In this document: in pieces, positions 25,494 to 34,450 of the stretch
Position numbering within the stretch: position 1 is the first letter of the stretch
Layout of the letters: each line of letters begins with the position of its first letter
Assembly (NCBI GenBank): GCA_963798705.1
Contig: CAWCTW010000005.1
Location: 558,001-622,000, forward strand
Length of the DNA: 64,000 nucleotides
Direction of reading: 5' to 3'
From: AC-56 sp963798705
GTDB taxonomy: Bacteria > Actinomycetota > Thermoleophilia > Solirubrobacterales > 70-9
Program-made: the position numbers and the translations under genes
Notes under the pieces: model-generated
Database searches by the model: none
Told to the model about the DNA's origin: nothing
Seen by the model: only the letters and a program-made list of their open reading frames with translations

Positions 25494-26768
25494 CTACGAG
25501 CTCGAGACGCCGGCGCCTACGCCCGCCTCTGAGTCCGACTCGGCCAGGCCGGCGGCGGCGCGAAGCTGGTCGACCCGGTCCGTGCGCTCCCAGGTGAAGT
25601 CGTGGTCCTCGCGCCCGAAGTGGCCGTATGCGGCGGTCTTCTGGAAGATCGGCCGATGCAGGTCGAGGTCGCGCCGGAACGCCGCGGGCCGCAGGTCGAA
25701 GACCTCATTGATCGCGGCGACGATCTCGGCGTTGGAGACCTTGCCGGCGCCGTAGGTCTGAGCCATGAGCGAGACGGGGTGCGCGACGCCGATCGCGTAG
25801 GCGACCTGGATCTCGCAGCGATCGGCGAGACCGGCGGCGACCACGTTCTTGGCGACGTAGCGCGCGGCGTAGGCGGCCGACCGGTCTACCTTCGACGGGT
25901 CCTTGCCGGAGAAGGCGCCGCCGCCGTGGCGGGCAGCGCCGCCGTAGGTGTCGACGATGATCTTTCGGCCGGTGAGCCCGGCGTCGCCCATCGGGCCGCC
26001 GATCTCGAACTTGCCGGTCGGATTGACGAGGAAGTTCGACAGCAGGTTGCTCTCGGTGAACAGCTCGTTGTAGCCCTCGTGGAGGACCGGCTCGACGACG
26101 TGCTCCCAGAGGTCGGGCTTGATGAGCGACTCGGGGTCGAGATCGGGCGCATGCTGTGTGGAGATCAGAACCTTCACGATCTCCACCGGGCGGTCGTTCT
26201 CGTAGCGGACGGTGACCTGGGTCTTGCCGTCGGGGCGCAGATACGGAACCACCCCCGCCTTGCGGACCTCGGCGAGGCGCTTGGCGAGGGTGTGGGCGAT
26301 CTGGATCGGCATCGGCATCAGCGTGCGCGTCTCCCGGGTCGCGTAGCCGAACATCATCCCCTGGTCGCCGGCCCCCGCACGATCGAGCTCGTCGTCGTCG
26401 TTGGGGTCGGTGCGGGACTCATACGCCGTGTCCACGCCCTGCGCGATGTCGGGCGACTGCTCGTCGATCGCCGTGATCACCGCGCAGGTGTCGGCGTCGA
26501 ACCCGTACTTGGCACGGTCGTACCCGATCCGGTGCAGGGTCGCGCGGACGATCGACGGGATGTCCACGTAGGTCTGCGTGGAGATCTCCCCGGCCACGAC
26601 CACCAGGCCGGTGTTGACGAGGCACTCGCAGGCGACGCGCCCGGTCGGATCCTCCGCCATCACCGCGTCGAGGACGCCGTCTGAGACCTGGTCGCAGATC
26701 TTGTCGGGGTGCCCCTCGGTGACCGACTCGGAGGTGAACAGGAACTCGTTTTCGGAGAGCTTCTCCAT
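25494..26768 (-). CDS. metK: S-adenosylmethionine synthase
   Basis: Makes SAM from methionine and ATP. The 424 residues carry TSESVTEGHPDKICDQVSD, GAGDQGMMFGYA and GGGAFSGKDPSKVDRS, each a signature of the family, in three repeated sub-domains. The C-terminal 20 residues are a Ser/Glu/Ala tail beyond the usual end. A TACCGT box lies 12 bases before the ATG. Only 34 bases separate it from the upstream gene, so no SAM riboswitch fits there. Confidence 0.97.
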   Translation of the reverse strand: MEKLSENEFLFTSESVTEGHPDKICDQVSDGVLDAVMAEDPTGRVACECLVNTGLVVVAGEISTQTYVDIPSIVRATLHRIGYDRAKYGFDADTCAVITAIDEQSPDIAQGVDTAYESRTDPNDDDELDRAGAGDQGMMFGYATRETRTLMPMPIQIAHTLAKRLAEVRKAGVVPYLRPDGKTQVTVRYENDRPVEIVKVLISTQHAPDLDPESLIKPDLWEHVVEPVLHEGYNELFTESNLLSNFLVNPTGKFEIGGPMGDAGLTGRKIIVDTYGGAARHGGGAFSGKDPSKVDRSAAYAARYVAKNVVAAGLADRCEIQVAYAIGVAHPVSLMAQTYGAGKVSNAEIVAAINEVFDLRPAAFRRDLDLHRPIFQKTAAYGHFGREDHDFTWERTDRVDQLRAAAGLAESDSEAGVGAGVSSS

Positions 26769-26802
26769 GATCGTCGCGCAACGGTAACGGACGAGCGCCG
26801 CT

Positions 26803-28848
26803 CTAGTCCCCGCCCCGCGCGCTCCCGGCGCCGCCGGATGAGGTCGCCGCCGACGCCTCCTCGCTCACGATCAGGCGCAGGTCCGTGGCCAGCTCGGTAG
26901 GGCTCTGACGAACGGTCAGCCCCAGCCCGCGAAGCTTTCGGAGCTCGGTCGCGAACGCCTCGTAGGCCGGGTCCTGCGCCAGGCCGGCCTGCTCCCCGAG
27001 CGTCAGCAGCCCGTCGAGGTTGAGATAGGCGAGCAGCGAGACCGAGCCTGGCAACCCGGCGGTCGCCTCCTTGAAGCCGGCGTCCTCGGCGAGTGCATCC
27101 TCCTCGCCGCCGAGCTGCTTGACGGCCACCGGGTTGGTCGCGATCAGCAGCACCGAGCCCGCGATGGCATAGGTCAGCTCGACCGTGGGCGACAGCCGGA
27201 CGATGTGCGCCGTGACGCCGGCCAGCGTGCGCTGACTGAATGTCGGCGCCTGGCCGGTCGACGGGTTGAGCGCCTCCGCGATCGGAGCCTGGAGGCCCGA
27301 GAGCGCGTCGCCCGCGCGGTTCGAGTCGATGCCCGAGCTCAGGAACTCGAGGTACGGGATTCCCGAGGCAGGCTGGTCGGCGGCGCCCCCACCCGGCGCG
27401 GGCTGGAGCGCGAACGCGGCCTCGCCGCCCAGCGACGGGAGCAGGTCGGCCTCCAGGTCGACCCTTCCGAGCTGCCTCACCCGCCGCACCAGCCCGGCGA
27501 CGGCCGAGGCCAACCCGGGCTGGTCGGCGCTCGCCTGCCCGATCAGCGACACCAGCGTGCGGCCGGGGTCCGCCATCCCGACGTAGGCCAGGGACTCCGC
27601 CGGCAGCGAGCTCGTCAGCGTCGGCTCGAAGGCGGGGAAGGCCGCGAAGAAAGCCGGCTCGGCCTTGGCGCGGGCCCGGTCAAGCTCGGAGCGGATGGCT
27701 ACGTCGATGCCGGCATCGCTCGTCACGAGCGCCATTGCGACCCCCTCGCTCGCCGTCGGGTCGACGGCGGCGTCCAGCGTGGCCAGCGGGCCGCGAGGGT
27801 TTCCGACCAGCCTGTCGATGCCGTCCGGCGACATGTAGGCGTCCGCAAGCCGGTCATCGGGCAGCGCCTCCCGCGCTGCGCGCGCGGCCGGCTCGTCGGC
27901 GAGCGAGCCCGTGCCCTCGGCCCCGCTCTGCGCGTCGATCACGTCGCGCACGCCGCTCTCCCGACCAATCGCCAGGAAGCCGCCCACGAGCGCCGTTGCG
28001 AGCCCCCGGCCGTCAATGCTGACCGGGACGTCCCGGTAGTCGGTGGTCTCCGGCGCCCCGGTTGCGACCGAGTCCGCGAACCTCCTCGCCGCGGCGTCAT
28101 CGTCCACCTGGAGCAACTGGACCTCCTCGGCGGCCCTTCCCCCCGCGGGCACGATCGCCAAGGCGGCCTGGCCGCCGAACCACGGCTGGATGTCGTTCGC
28201 GAAGTCGGGGGGCCGGCCGCCGGGGCCGGGCACCCGGAGCAACAGTCGCGAGTTGACCTGCTTGGCGATGCCGGGTATCCGCCCCGCGATCTCGCCGGCC
28301 TGCTCGTATTGGTCGGTATTGGAATCGAGGTTCACATGGAGGTATCCGAGGGCATCGTCGGGCACGAGGTGGATCGCGTCGTCCGACGGCGGACAGGCAT
28401 CGCCGCCGGGCACCTGGCACGGCAGGGCCGGGACGGCCACGAAGGCGATGATCAAGAGGACGGCGAGGGCGCCGCCGGCGATCGCCAGCCGCTCCCGGGT
28501 CTGCACCGACATGCTCAGCCAGAAGCGCCTCGCGCCTCGCCCCGCGGCGGCGGGCACGCGACGGGCGGCGCCCGCGGCGCTCCCCAGCATCTGACCTGCC
28601 GATCGCAGGCTCCCGCCCGCACGGCTCACGTCGCCGTCGGGCCGCGGCTGGGCCTCGACCTCGGAAGCCCGCAGTGCGGGCTCGGCCGGCTGGGGCGCGG
28701 CCGGCGCGGGCGGCGGAGGCGCCTCAGCCGGCGGAGGCGCGGAGGTCTCGGGCGGCCGACGCTCGCGGGCGAACCACCGCAGCACCGCGGACGGCCGCCT
28801 CGTCGCATGCTGGTCACGGCGGCGTCGTGGAAATCGGAACCTGACCAC
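26803..28848 (-). CDS. DUF3352 membrane-anchored protein
   Basis: A 681-residue protein: a basic, Pro/Ala-rich cytoplasmic N-terminus (about 1-115), one membrane helix (LAIAGGALAVLLIIAFVAVP), then a large extracytoplasmic region. DUF3352 features include DDALGYLHVNLD, a repeated pattern of LP...LA-Y-[MV], and ESLAYVGMADP. Such proteins are common in Thermoleophilia and other actinobacteria and have no known function. The GTG start at 28848 is 41 bases downstream of der, so cotranscription is likely. Confidence 0.75.
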   Translation of the reverse strand: MVRFRFPRRRRDQHATRRPSAVLRWFARERRPPETSAPPPAEAPPPPAPAAPQPAEPALRASEVEAQPRPDGDVSRAGGSLRSAGQMLGSAAGAARRVPAAAGRGARRFWLSMSVQTRERLAIAGGALAVLLIIAFVAVPALPCQVPGGDACPPSDDAIHLVPDDALGYLHVNLDSNTDQYEQAGEIAGRIPGIAKQVNSRLLLRVPGPGGRPPDFANDIQPWFGGQAALAIVPAGGRAAEEVQLLQVDDDAAARRFADSVATGAPETTDYRDVPVSIDGRGLATALVGGFLAIGRESGVRDVIDAQSGAEGTGSLADEPAARAAREALPDDRLADAYMSPDGIDRLVGNPRGPLATLDAAVDPTASEGVAMALVTSDAGIDVAIRSELDRARAKAEPAFFAAFPAFEPTLTSSLPAESLAYVGMADPGRTLVSLIGQASADQPGLASAVAGLVRRVRQLGRVDLEADLLPSLGGEAAFALQPAPGGGAADQPASGIPYLEFLSSGIDSNRAGDALSGLQAPIAEALNPSTGQAPTFSQRTLAGVTAHIVRLSPTVELTYAIAGSVLLIATNPVAVKQLGGEEDALAEDAGFKEATAGLPGSVSLLAYLNLDGLLTLGEQAGLAQDPAYEAFATELRKLRGLGLTVRQSPTELATDLRLIVSEEASAATSSGGAGSARGGD

Positions 28849-28889
28849 TGGCGGGTCTTATATCGGCTGATCGGAAGCCCGCCGCGAGA

Positions 28890-30245
28890 TCAGTCCGACC
28901 TGGCGCCGACTCCGCGCCTGGGGCGCCGGCGCCGCGAATGCGGGACGAAGTCGATGACGAGCGGAATGCCCTCGAGGCCGTACTCGTCGCGCAGCCGGTT
29001 CTCGAAGTGATAGGCCCAGGCGCGCGTGATCAGTCGCCGGTCGTTGACCTGCACGGCGAAGCGCGGCGGTCGGCGCTCCACCTGCGCCGCGTAGTAGATG
29101 CGAAGCCGCCTGCCCTGCTTCCCCGGCGGCGGACGGCTGGCCACGACCTCGGCGACGAAGCGATTCAGCTCGGACGTCGAAATCCGGGAGGCACGCCGAT
29201 CGGCCAGCTCGACCGAGCGCTCCAGCAGCTTGGCGACGTTGCGCCCGGTCCTCGCGGAGCAGGTCACCACCGGCGGTCGCTGCCGGAGGCGCTTGCCCAG
29301 CCTCGCCGCGGCGTCGTCCAGGTCGGTCTCGCCGACGTCCCACTTGTTGAGGGCGACCAGGGTGGCGCACCCGGAGCGCATGGCGAGCTCGGCGATTCGA
29401 AGGTCCTCGGACGTGACTCCCTCGGACGCGTCGCAGACGACGAGCGCGACGTCGGCCCGCTCGGCCGCCCGCTCGGAGCGCAGCTGGGCGTAATAGGCCA
29501 CGGTTCCCGCCACCTTCGTGCGGCGGCGCAGCCCGGCCGTGTCGACGAGGACAAGCGGGCGCCCGCCGAAATCAAGCTCGGTGTCGATCGCGTCCCTCGT
29601 GGTGCCCGCGACGTCGGAGACGATCACCCGCTCGGAGCCCAGAAACGCGTTGACGAGCGACGACTTGCCGACGTTCGGGCGGCCGATCACCGCGACGCGG
29701 GCGACCTCGGGCTCCGGGCCTGGTTCCTCGGCCTCGCCGGACGCGGCGCGCGCCCACTCGGCAAGCCGATCCAGGAGGTCGCCGGTGCCGTGCCCCTGCG
29801 CGGCGGAGACGGGGATCGGCTCACCCAGGCCGAGGCGGTGAAACTCCGCGGCGATGTAGTCGTCCCCCGGCTCGTCGATCTTGTTGGCGACCACCGCGAC
29901 CGGGATCGGAGCACGCCGGAGGATCCCGGCGACCTCGGCGTCGCCCTGGCGCAACCCGGCGCGCGCGTCGACGACGAGCACGGCGGCATCCGCCTGGCCG
30001 ATCGCCTCCCGTGCCTGCCTCTGGACGGCCACGGACAACGAGTCCTCGGCCTCCAGATCCACACCTCCGGTGTCGATGAGCTGGAAGCGGGTTCCGTTCC
30101 ATTCGCATTCGATCGCCTTGCGGTCCCGCGTGACGCCGGCCTCACGATGCACGACCGCCTCCCTGCCACCGGCGAGGCGGTTGACCAGGGTCGACTTGCC
30201 CACGTTGGGGAAGCCGACGACGGCGATCTGAGGGACGCGGCGCAT
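28890..30245 (-). CDS. der: GTPase Der (EngA)
   Basis: A 451-residue ribosome-assembly GTPase with two G domains in tandem: P-loop GFPNVGKST at 11-19 and GRPNVGKSS at about 188-196, with DTGG/NKID and DTAG/NKWD motifs respectively. The C-terminal KH-like domain is at about 365-440. The tail is basic and adds about 20 residues. Its ATG overlaps the cmk stop by one base (TGATG); cmk-der is a conserved pair. Confidence 0.97.
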   Translation of the reverse strand: MRRVPQIAVVGFPNVGKSTLVNRLAGGREAVVHREAGVTRDRKAIECEWNGTRFQLIDTGGVDLEAEDSLSVAVQRQAREAIGQADAAVLVVDARAGLRQGDAEVAGILRRAPIPVAVVANKIDEPGDDYIAAEFHRLGLGEPIPVSAAQGHGTGDLLDRLAEWARAASGEAEEPGPEPEVARVAVIGRPNVGKSSLVNAFLGSERVIVSDVAGTTRDAIDTELDFGGRPLVLVDTAGLRRRTKVAGTVAYYAQLRSERAAERADVALVVCDASEGVTSEDLRIAELAMRSGCATLVALNKWDVGETDLDDAAARLGKRLRQRPPVVTCSARTGRNVAKLLERSVELADRRASRISTSELNRFVAEVVASRPPPGKQGRRLRIYYAAQVERRPPRFAVQVNDRRLITRAWAYHFENRLRDEYGLEGIPLVIDFVPHSRRRRPRRGVGARSD

Positions 30246-30889
30246 CAGGTCGGCGCCAGTCCGCGCTCGCGGGCGAGGTCCACCACCCGCTCGACGACCG
30301 TGCTGACGTCGAAGCCTGTGGTGTCGATCTCGACGGAGTCGGTCGCGGGGCGCAGCGCGCCGTGGTCACGCTCGCGGTCCCGGGCATCGCGCGCGGACTG
30401 TGCGGCGAGCACCGCATCGACGTCCTCGCCGGTCTCCATTGCGCGGCGCCGCGCACGCTCGGCGTCGGAGGCCGTGAGGAAGACCTTGAGGGGTGCGTCC
30501 GGGCTGACCACCGTGCCGATGTCCCTGCCCTCGGCCACGTAGTCGCCGGCCTCGATGAGCCCACGCTGCTTCGCGACCATCGCCTCGCGAACGGCGGGAT
30601 GGACCGACACCCGTGAGGCGGCCGCGGAGACCCCCGGCGTCCGGATCTCGTCGGTCACGTCATCGCCGTCGAGAACGACGCGGCCGTCCTCGAGCTCGAT
30701 CTCGATCGTGCCGGCGATCTCGCCCGTCGCGACCGGGTCGTCGAGCTCGACGCCGGCGCGCGCGGCCGCAAGCGCGATGCACCGGTACATGGCCCCCGAG
30801 TCGAGGTACGTGAGGCCAAGCGCATCGGCGACCCCTCTCGCCACTGTGGACTTGCCTGCACCCGCTGGACCGTCGATGGCGATGACCAT
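30245..30889 (-). CDS. cmk: Cytidylate kinase
   Basis: Phosphorylates CMP and dCMP. The 214 residues begin MVIAIDGPAGAGKSTVARGV with the P-loop, followed by LTYLDSGAMYR and YVAEGRDIGTVVSP, all typical of the family. The ATG at 30889 was chosen because the conserved start lies there. A TATCCT box is 12 bases upstream, interleaved with the divergent promoter of the cupin gene. Confidence 0.97.
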   Translation of the reverse strand: MVIAIDGPAGAGKSTVARGVADALGLTYLDSGAMYRCIALAAARAGVELDDPVATGEIAGTIEIELEDGRVVLDGDDVTDEIRTPGVSAAASRVSVHPAVREAMVAKQRGLIEAGDYVAEGRDIGTVVSPDAPLKVFLTASDAERARRRAMETGEDVDAVLAAQSARDARDRERDHGALRPATDSVEIDTTGFDVSTVVERVVDLARERGLAPT

Positions 30890-30901
30890 GATCGGCCGCT
30901 G

Positions 30902-30911
30902 AGGATAGAGT
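30902..30911. promoter_or_regulatory. Overlapping divergent -10 boxes (cmk / cupin)
   Basis: AGGATAGAGT carries TATCCT on the minus strand (30902-30907) and TAGAGT on the plus strand (30906-30911). Two face-to-face -10 elements sharing two bases would make a single bidirectional promoter for cmk-der and the cupin gene. Confidence 0.45.
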
Positions 30912-30941
30912 TGCGCCCGAGTCAGGACTTCGGGAGGAACC

Positions 30942-31268
30942 GTGGAGAGCTGGGACATTTCGACGCTCGACGTGCAACCCCACAATCCGGCCGTGCTCGA
31001 CTCCGAGCAGGAGGGCCGGGTCATCGTCATCCACCTGCCGGCCGGAGAGCGCCTCCAGGAGCACCAGGTCCACGAGCGGGCGTGGCTCGTCCTCGTAACC
31101 GGGGCGATCGAGATCGAGGACTCCGGCGGCGAATCGATCGCCGGCGGCCCGGGCCTCCTCGTGGTCTTCGACCCCAACGAGCGGCGCGAGGTCCGCGCCA
31201 CGGACGACTCGCGCCTGCTCCTCGTCCTCTCCCCCTGGCCAGGCGAAGGCCACCCCAGCCAGCGCTAG
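30942..31268 (+). CDS. Small cupin-domain protein
   Basis: A 108-residue single-domain cupin: VIVIHLPAGERLQEHQVHERAWLVLVTGAIEI contains the first His motif (HQVHERAW), and GPGLLVVFDPNERREVRA the second region. The second-motif His is replaced (NERRE), so metal binding may be partial. The start is GTG with GGGAGG at 30932-30937. The role is unknown. Confidence 0.75.
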   Translation: MESWDISTLDVQPHNPAVLDSEQEGRVIVIHLPAGERLQEHQVHERAWLVLVTGAIEIEDSGGESIAGGPGLLVVFDPNERREVRATDDSRLLLVLSPWPGEGHPSQR

Positions 31269-31286
31269 TCCGCCGCGCCGGCGAAT

Positions 31287-31365
31287 CCCCCCGCCACGAC
31301 CGGGGGGGCTGGCAGCGATCGAGAATGCATCAGGTCGGGCCATCGCCCGCCCAACTGCATTCTCG
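31287..31365 (+). promoter_or_regulatory. Two inverted repeats upstream of the R2-like oxidase gene
   Basis: CCCCCCG (31287-31293) pairs with CGGGGGG (31301-31307) and probably terminates the cupin transcript. Farther on, CGAGAATGCA (31320-31329) pairs perfectly with TGCATTCTCG (31356-31365), with a further GGGC/GCCC pair inside its loop. The second repeat lies upstream of an AT-rich stretch (31377-31408) and could be an operator or RNA structure controlling the oxidase-TetR operon. Confidence 0.5.
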
Positions 31366-31510
31366 GCGGCGCGCGCAACAATATTTCTTGGTCGTTTGAT
31401 TAAATACCCGGAAACGCCGGCGGCGATCCGAAACGCCGGGTCGCCCGAATGCGACGAGCAATCCGAACGCAGCGAGCAACCGAAAGCGTCGGCGAGAACC
31501 TGGAGGGCTC

Positions 31511-32479
31511 ATGAGCACCAACGGCAGCAGTGGAAACGGTCAAGGCGAGCTGCGCACCGAGGACGAGGCGCTGAGCGTCCTGATGGACGCCGACATCGAC
31601 AAGGTGATGTCGGGGCTGGACCGCATCGTGGAGGCGGCGCCGAGCTACCGGAAGCTGTTCATGCGCTGGCAGCGCCAGCAGTGGTCGACCGAGGACTTCG
31701 ACTTCGCCGAGGACGCGCGCCAGTGGGCCGACCCTGACCTGATCAGCGAGGACGAGCGCCGGTTCCTGCTCTTCGGCTTCTCCCAGTTCTTCCTCGGGGA
31801 GGAGCGCGTCACGGTCGAGCTGCTGCCGTTCGCGCTCGGAGCGCCGTCGCACGAGGCGCAGGCCTTCCTCACCACCCAGATCTCCGACGAGGCGAAGCAC
31901 ATGGTGTTCTTCGACCGCTTCTACCGCGAGGTGCTCGGCGCCAGCGCGACCACGATCGGCGACATGCTCGAAGCGCAGCGCTCCAACGTGAACGCCGACT
32001 GGGAGAAGCTCTTCGACGGGGTCCTCCACGACTGCGCCGAGCGGCTCCGAAAGGATCCGACCGACTTCGCGGCGCTGGTGCGCGGGATAACCGTGTACAT
32101 GGTCGTGATCGAGGGAACGCTTGCTCTCACCGGTGCCCGCTTCATCATCCGCAGCCTCAAGGAGCGGGGCTGGTTCCCCGGCTTCACGGCCGGGTTCACC
32201 GCGGTGAACCGGGACGAGTCGCGACACGTCGGCTTCGGGGTGAAGCTCCTGGCCGACGCGATCAAGGACGACCCGGCGAACGCGAGGATCATCGAGGAGA
32301 CGCTCAAGGAGACCCTGCCCGTCGCGTCGCTGGTGTTCGTGCCGCCGTGGGTCGACGACCCGTACGACTTCGAGACGCCCTTCTACCACTCCGCCGAGAT
32401 CTTCGAGTACGCGATGAAGGCGCTGTCGAAGAAGCTGGCCGCCATGGGCCTCGATCCGGCGATGCTGGCGACGGCTTGA
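31511..32479 (+). CDS. R2-like ligand-binding oxidase (R2lox)
   Basis: A 322-residue ferritin-fold di-metal protein related to ribonucleotide reductase R2. Metal ligands in sequence are Glu97, Glu127, His130 (DEAKH), Glu201 (IEGTL), Glu236 and His239 (RDESRH). The radical Tyr position of R2, seven residues after Glu127, is Phe134. Val100 and Tyr196 stand at the same offsets from the ligands (E+3, E-5) as the Val-Tyr ether-cross-link pair of R2lox. So it is an R2lox-type Mn/Fe oxidase rather than a nucleotide reductase subunit. The substrate of the family is unknown. It is cotranscribed with a TetR gene. Confidence 0.9.
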   Translation: MSTNGSSGNGQGELRTEDEALSVLMDADIDKVMSGLDRIVEAAPSYRKLFMRWQRQQWSTEDFDFAEDARQWADPDLISEDERRFLLFGFSQFFLGEERVTVELLPFALGAPSHEAQAFLTTQISDEAKHMVFFDRFYREVLGASATTIGDMLEAQRSNVNADWEKLFDGVLHDCAERLRKDPTDFAALVRGITVYMVVIEGTLALTGARFIIRSLKERGWFPGFTAGFTAVNRDESRHVGFGVKLLADAIKDDPANARIIEETLKETLPVASLVFVPPWVDDPYDFETPFYHSAEIFEYAMKALSKKLAAMGLDPAMLATA

Positions 32480-33090
32480 GCGCCACCGTCCAGGAGCGGG
32501 CCCGCCCGGGCCGCCCGTCGAGCGGGGCCCGGGAGCGGATTCTCGAGGCCGGGTTCGAGGTGATGAAGGCCGACGGCTACGCCGGGCTCACGATCGCCAA
32601 GGTCGCGGCGCGGGCCGGCGCGAACAAGGCCCTCATCGCCTACCACTTCGGCTCCAAGCACGGACTCGTGGCCGCCGTCGCGGGGGCGCTGGGGGAGCTG
32701 GTGACGACCGCCGTCGTCGAGGCCGCAGGCGGACGGAGGACCGTGGAGGGAGTGGTGCGCGGTGCCCTCGAGGGCGTGTGGAAGCTGATGGACCGCGACG
32801 AACGGCTCGCTCGCCTCTACTTCGACCTCGGCGCCGTATCCGTCGTCGAGCACGACGTGCGAGAGGTGATGCGGGCCCAGCGCGCGCGCTGGCGCTCGGT
32901 CCTGATCGAGCTGCTGCGGGAGGCCGATCCCGCGGTGCCCGCCAGGCGGATGAACGGCTTCGCGGTGCTCGTGAGCGCCGGCATCGAGGGCCTGGCGCTG
33001 GAGCGCGTGGAGGGCGGCGAGACGGACGCCCTGCGAGAGGCGCGCGAGCTGTTCGTGGCGACAGCGGCCGCGGCCGGAACCGCGCTCTGA
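32476..33090 (+). CDS. TetR-family transcriptional regulator
   Basis: A 204-residue regulator with an N-terminal HTH: RERILEAGFEVMKADGYAGL, then TIAKVAARAGANKALIAYHFGSKHGLV, a typical TetR recognition helix (KALIAYHFGSK). The C-terminal ligand domain is all helical. Translation starts at a TTG (32476) overlapping the oxidase stop as TTGA. It probably controls the oxidase gene, and the palindrome at 31320-31365 is the obvious candidate site; both are inference. Confidence 0.88.
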   Translation: MSATVQERARPGRPSSGARERILEAGFEVMKADGYAGLTIAKVAARAGANKALIAYHFGSKHGLVAAVAGALGELVTTAVVEAAGGRRTVEGVVRGALEGVWKLMDRDERLARLYFDLGAVSVVEHDVREVMRAQRARWRSVLIELLREADPAVPARRMNGFAVLVSAGIEGLALERVEGGETDALREARELFVATAAAAGTAL

Positions 33091-33100
33091 GGCTCCGGGG

Positions 33101-34450
33101 CTAGGAGAGCGCGCGAAGGTCCGCCTCGAAGCCCTGATAGCTGACCGCCGCCGCCTCCATGCCGTCCACCTCCACGCCCTCGCGCGAGGCGATGCCGGCT
33201 ACGGCGCCCAGCATCGCCAGCCGGTGATCCCCGTGCGCGGCCAGCCGGCCGCCTCGCAGCCCACCGGTGCCGGTGACGGCGAACCCGTCCTCGGTCGCCT
33301 CGATCTCGGCGCCGACGCCCCTCAGGCCGGCCACGACGGTGGCGATCCGGTCCGACTCCTTGTGGCGCAGCTCGCCCGCGCCCGAGACGACCGTGGTGCC
33401 CTCGGCAAAGCAGCCGAGCAGCGCCACCAGCGGCAGCTCGTCGATCGCCAGCGGCACCTCCTCCCGGTGGACCCGCGTGGCCGCCAGCGGCCCGTGGCGC
33501 GCCAGGATCGAGCCCCTGGGCTCCGGCCCCTCGGGCCCCTCCTCGACCTCGATCGGCGCGCCCATGCGGTTGAGGATGCCGAGCAGGCCGATCCGGGTGG
33601 GGTTGAGACCGACCTCGTCGACCCTCACGCGACTGCCTTCGACGATCGTCGCGGCGACCAGGAAGCACGCGGCCGACGAGAAGTCGCCGGGGATGGTCGT
33701 CTCGGCGCCGCGCAACCCCCCGGTGGGCCCGATCGTGACCCGGCGCACCGGGCCGCCGCCGAGCGTCGGCAGCGTGCGGAGCTCCTCCGTCTCGACAGCG
33801 GCGCCGCAGGCGGAGAGCATGCGCTCGGTGTGATCTCGCGTGGGCGCGGGCTCGGTGACCCGTGTCTGGCCGTCAGCCAGCAGCCCGGCCAACAGCACGC
33901 ACGACTTGACCTGGGCGCTCGCCACCGGCATCCGGTAGGAGATCCCGTGCAGCGCGCCGCCGCTCACGGCCAGCGGCGGCAGGCGGCGCTCGCGGCACTC
34001 GATCGCGGCGCCCATCTCGCGCAGCGGCTCCGCGACCCGGTCAACCGGCCGGCGGCGAATCGATTCGTCGCCGTCCAGCACCCACGCCCCCCGTCCCTGC
34101 CCAGCCAGCCAGCCCGGGAGCAGCCGCAGCAGCGTGCCGGCGTTTCCGACATCCAGCGCCACCGGAGCCAGGGACGCCTCGTAGCGCTCGCCGGGGCCGC
34201 GAAGCCCGACCCCGTGAACACGCAGGTCGATGCCGCCGGGCGCCGCCGACGCGCCACGATCGTCCACCTCGACGCCGAGCTCTCGGAGCGCCGAGAGCGT
34301 GGCTCGCGTATCGGCCGCGTCGAGATAGCCCGCGACGTCGATCGGCCCGTCGGCCATCGCGCCGATGATCGCGGCGCGGTGGCTGATGGACTTGTCGGGG
34401 GGCGGGCGGAGGTCCCCCCGCAGCGGCCCCGCGGGCGCGAATCTCGTCAT
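33101..34450 (-). CDS. aroA: 3-phosphoshikimate 1-carboxyvinyltransferase (EPSP synthase)
   Basis: Sixth step of the shikimate pathway. The 449 residues contain PPDKSISHRAAIIGAMADG, the PEP-loop LDVGNAGTLLRLLPGW, PVASAQVKSCVLLAGLLADG, TIPGDFSSAACFLVAATI and HGDHRLAMLG. The family's usual NAGTxxRP reads NAGTLLRLL, as in many class II-like enzymes. It overlaps tyrA as ATGA and is the last gene of hisC-aroF-tyrA-aroA. Confidence 0.96.
   Translation of the reverse strand: MTRFAPAGPLRGDLRPPPDKSISHRAAIIGAMADGPIDVAGYLDAADTRATLSALRELGVEVDDRGASAAPGGIDLRVHGVGLRGPGERYEASLAPVALDVGNAGTLLRLLPGWLAGQGRGAWVLDGDESIRRRPVDRVAEPLREMGAAIECRERRLPPLAVSGGALHGISYRMPVASAQVKSCVLLAGLLADGQTRVTEPAPTRDHTERMLSACGAAVETEELRTLPTLGGGPVRRVTIGPTGGLRGAETTIPGDFSSAACFLVAATIVEGSRVRVDEVGLNPTRIGLLGILNRMGAPIEVEEGPEGPEPRGSILARHGPLAATRVHREEVPLAIDELPLVALLGCFAEGTTVVSGAGELRHKESDRIATVVAGLRGVGAEIEATEDGFAVTGTGGLRGGRLAAHGDHRLAMLGAVAGIASREGVEVDGMEAAAVSYQGFEADLRALS

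Noticed and set aside
26769..26802. Possible SAM riboswitch ahead of metK
   Set aside because: Only 34 bases separate metK from the upstream gene, too few for a SAM riboswitch.
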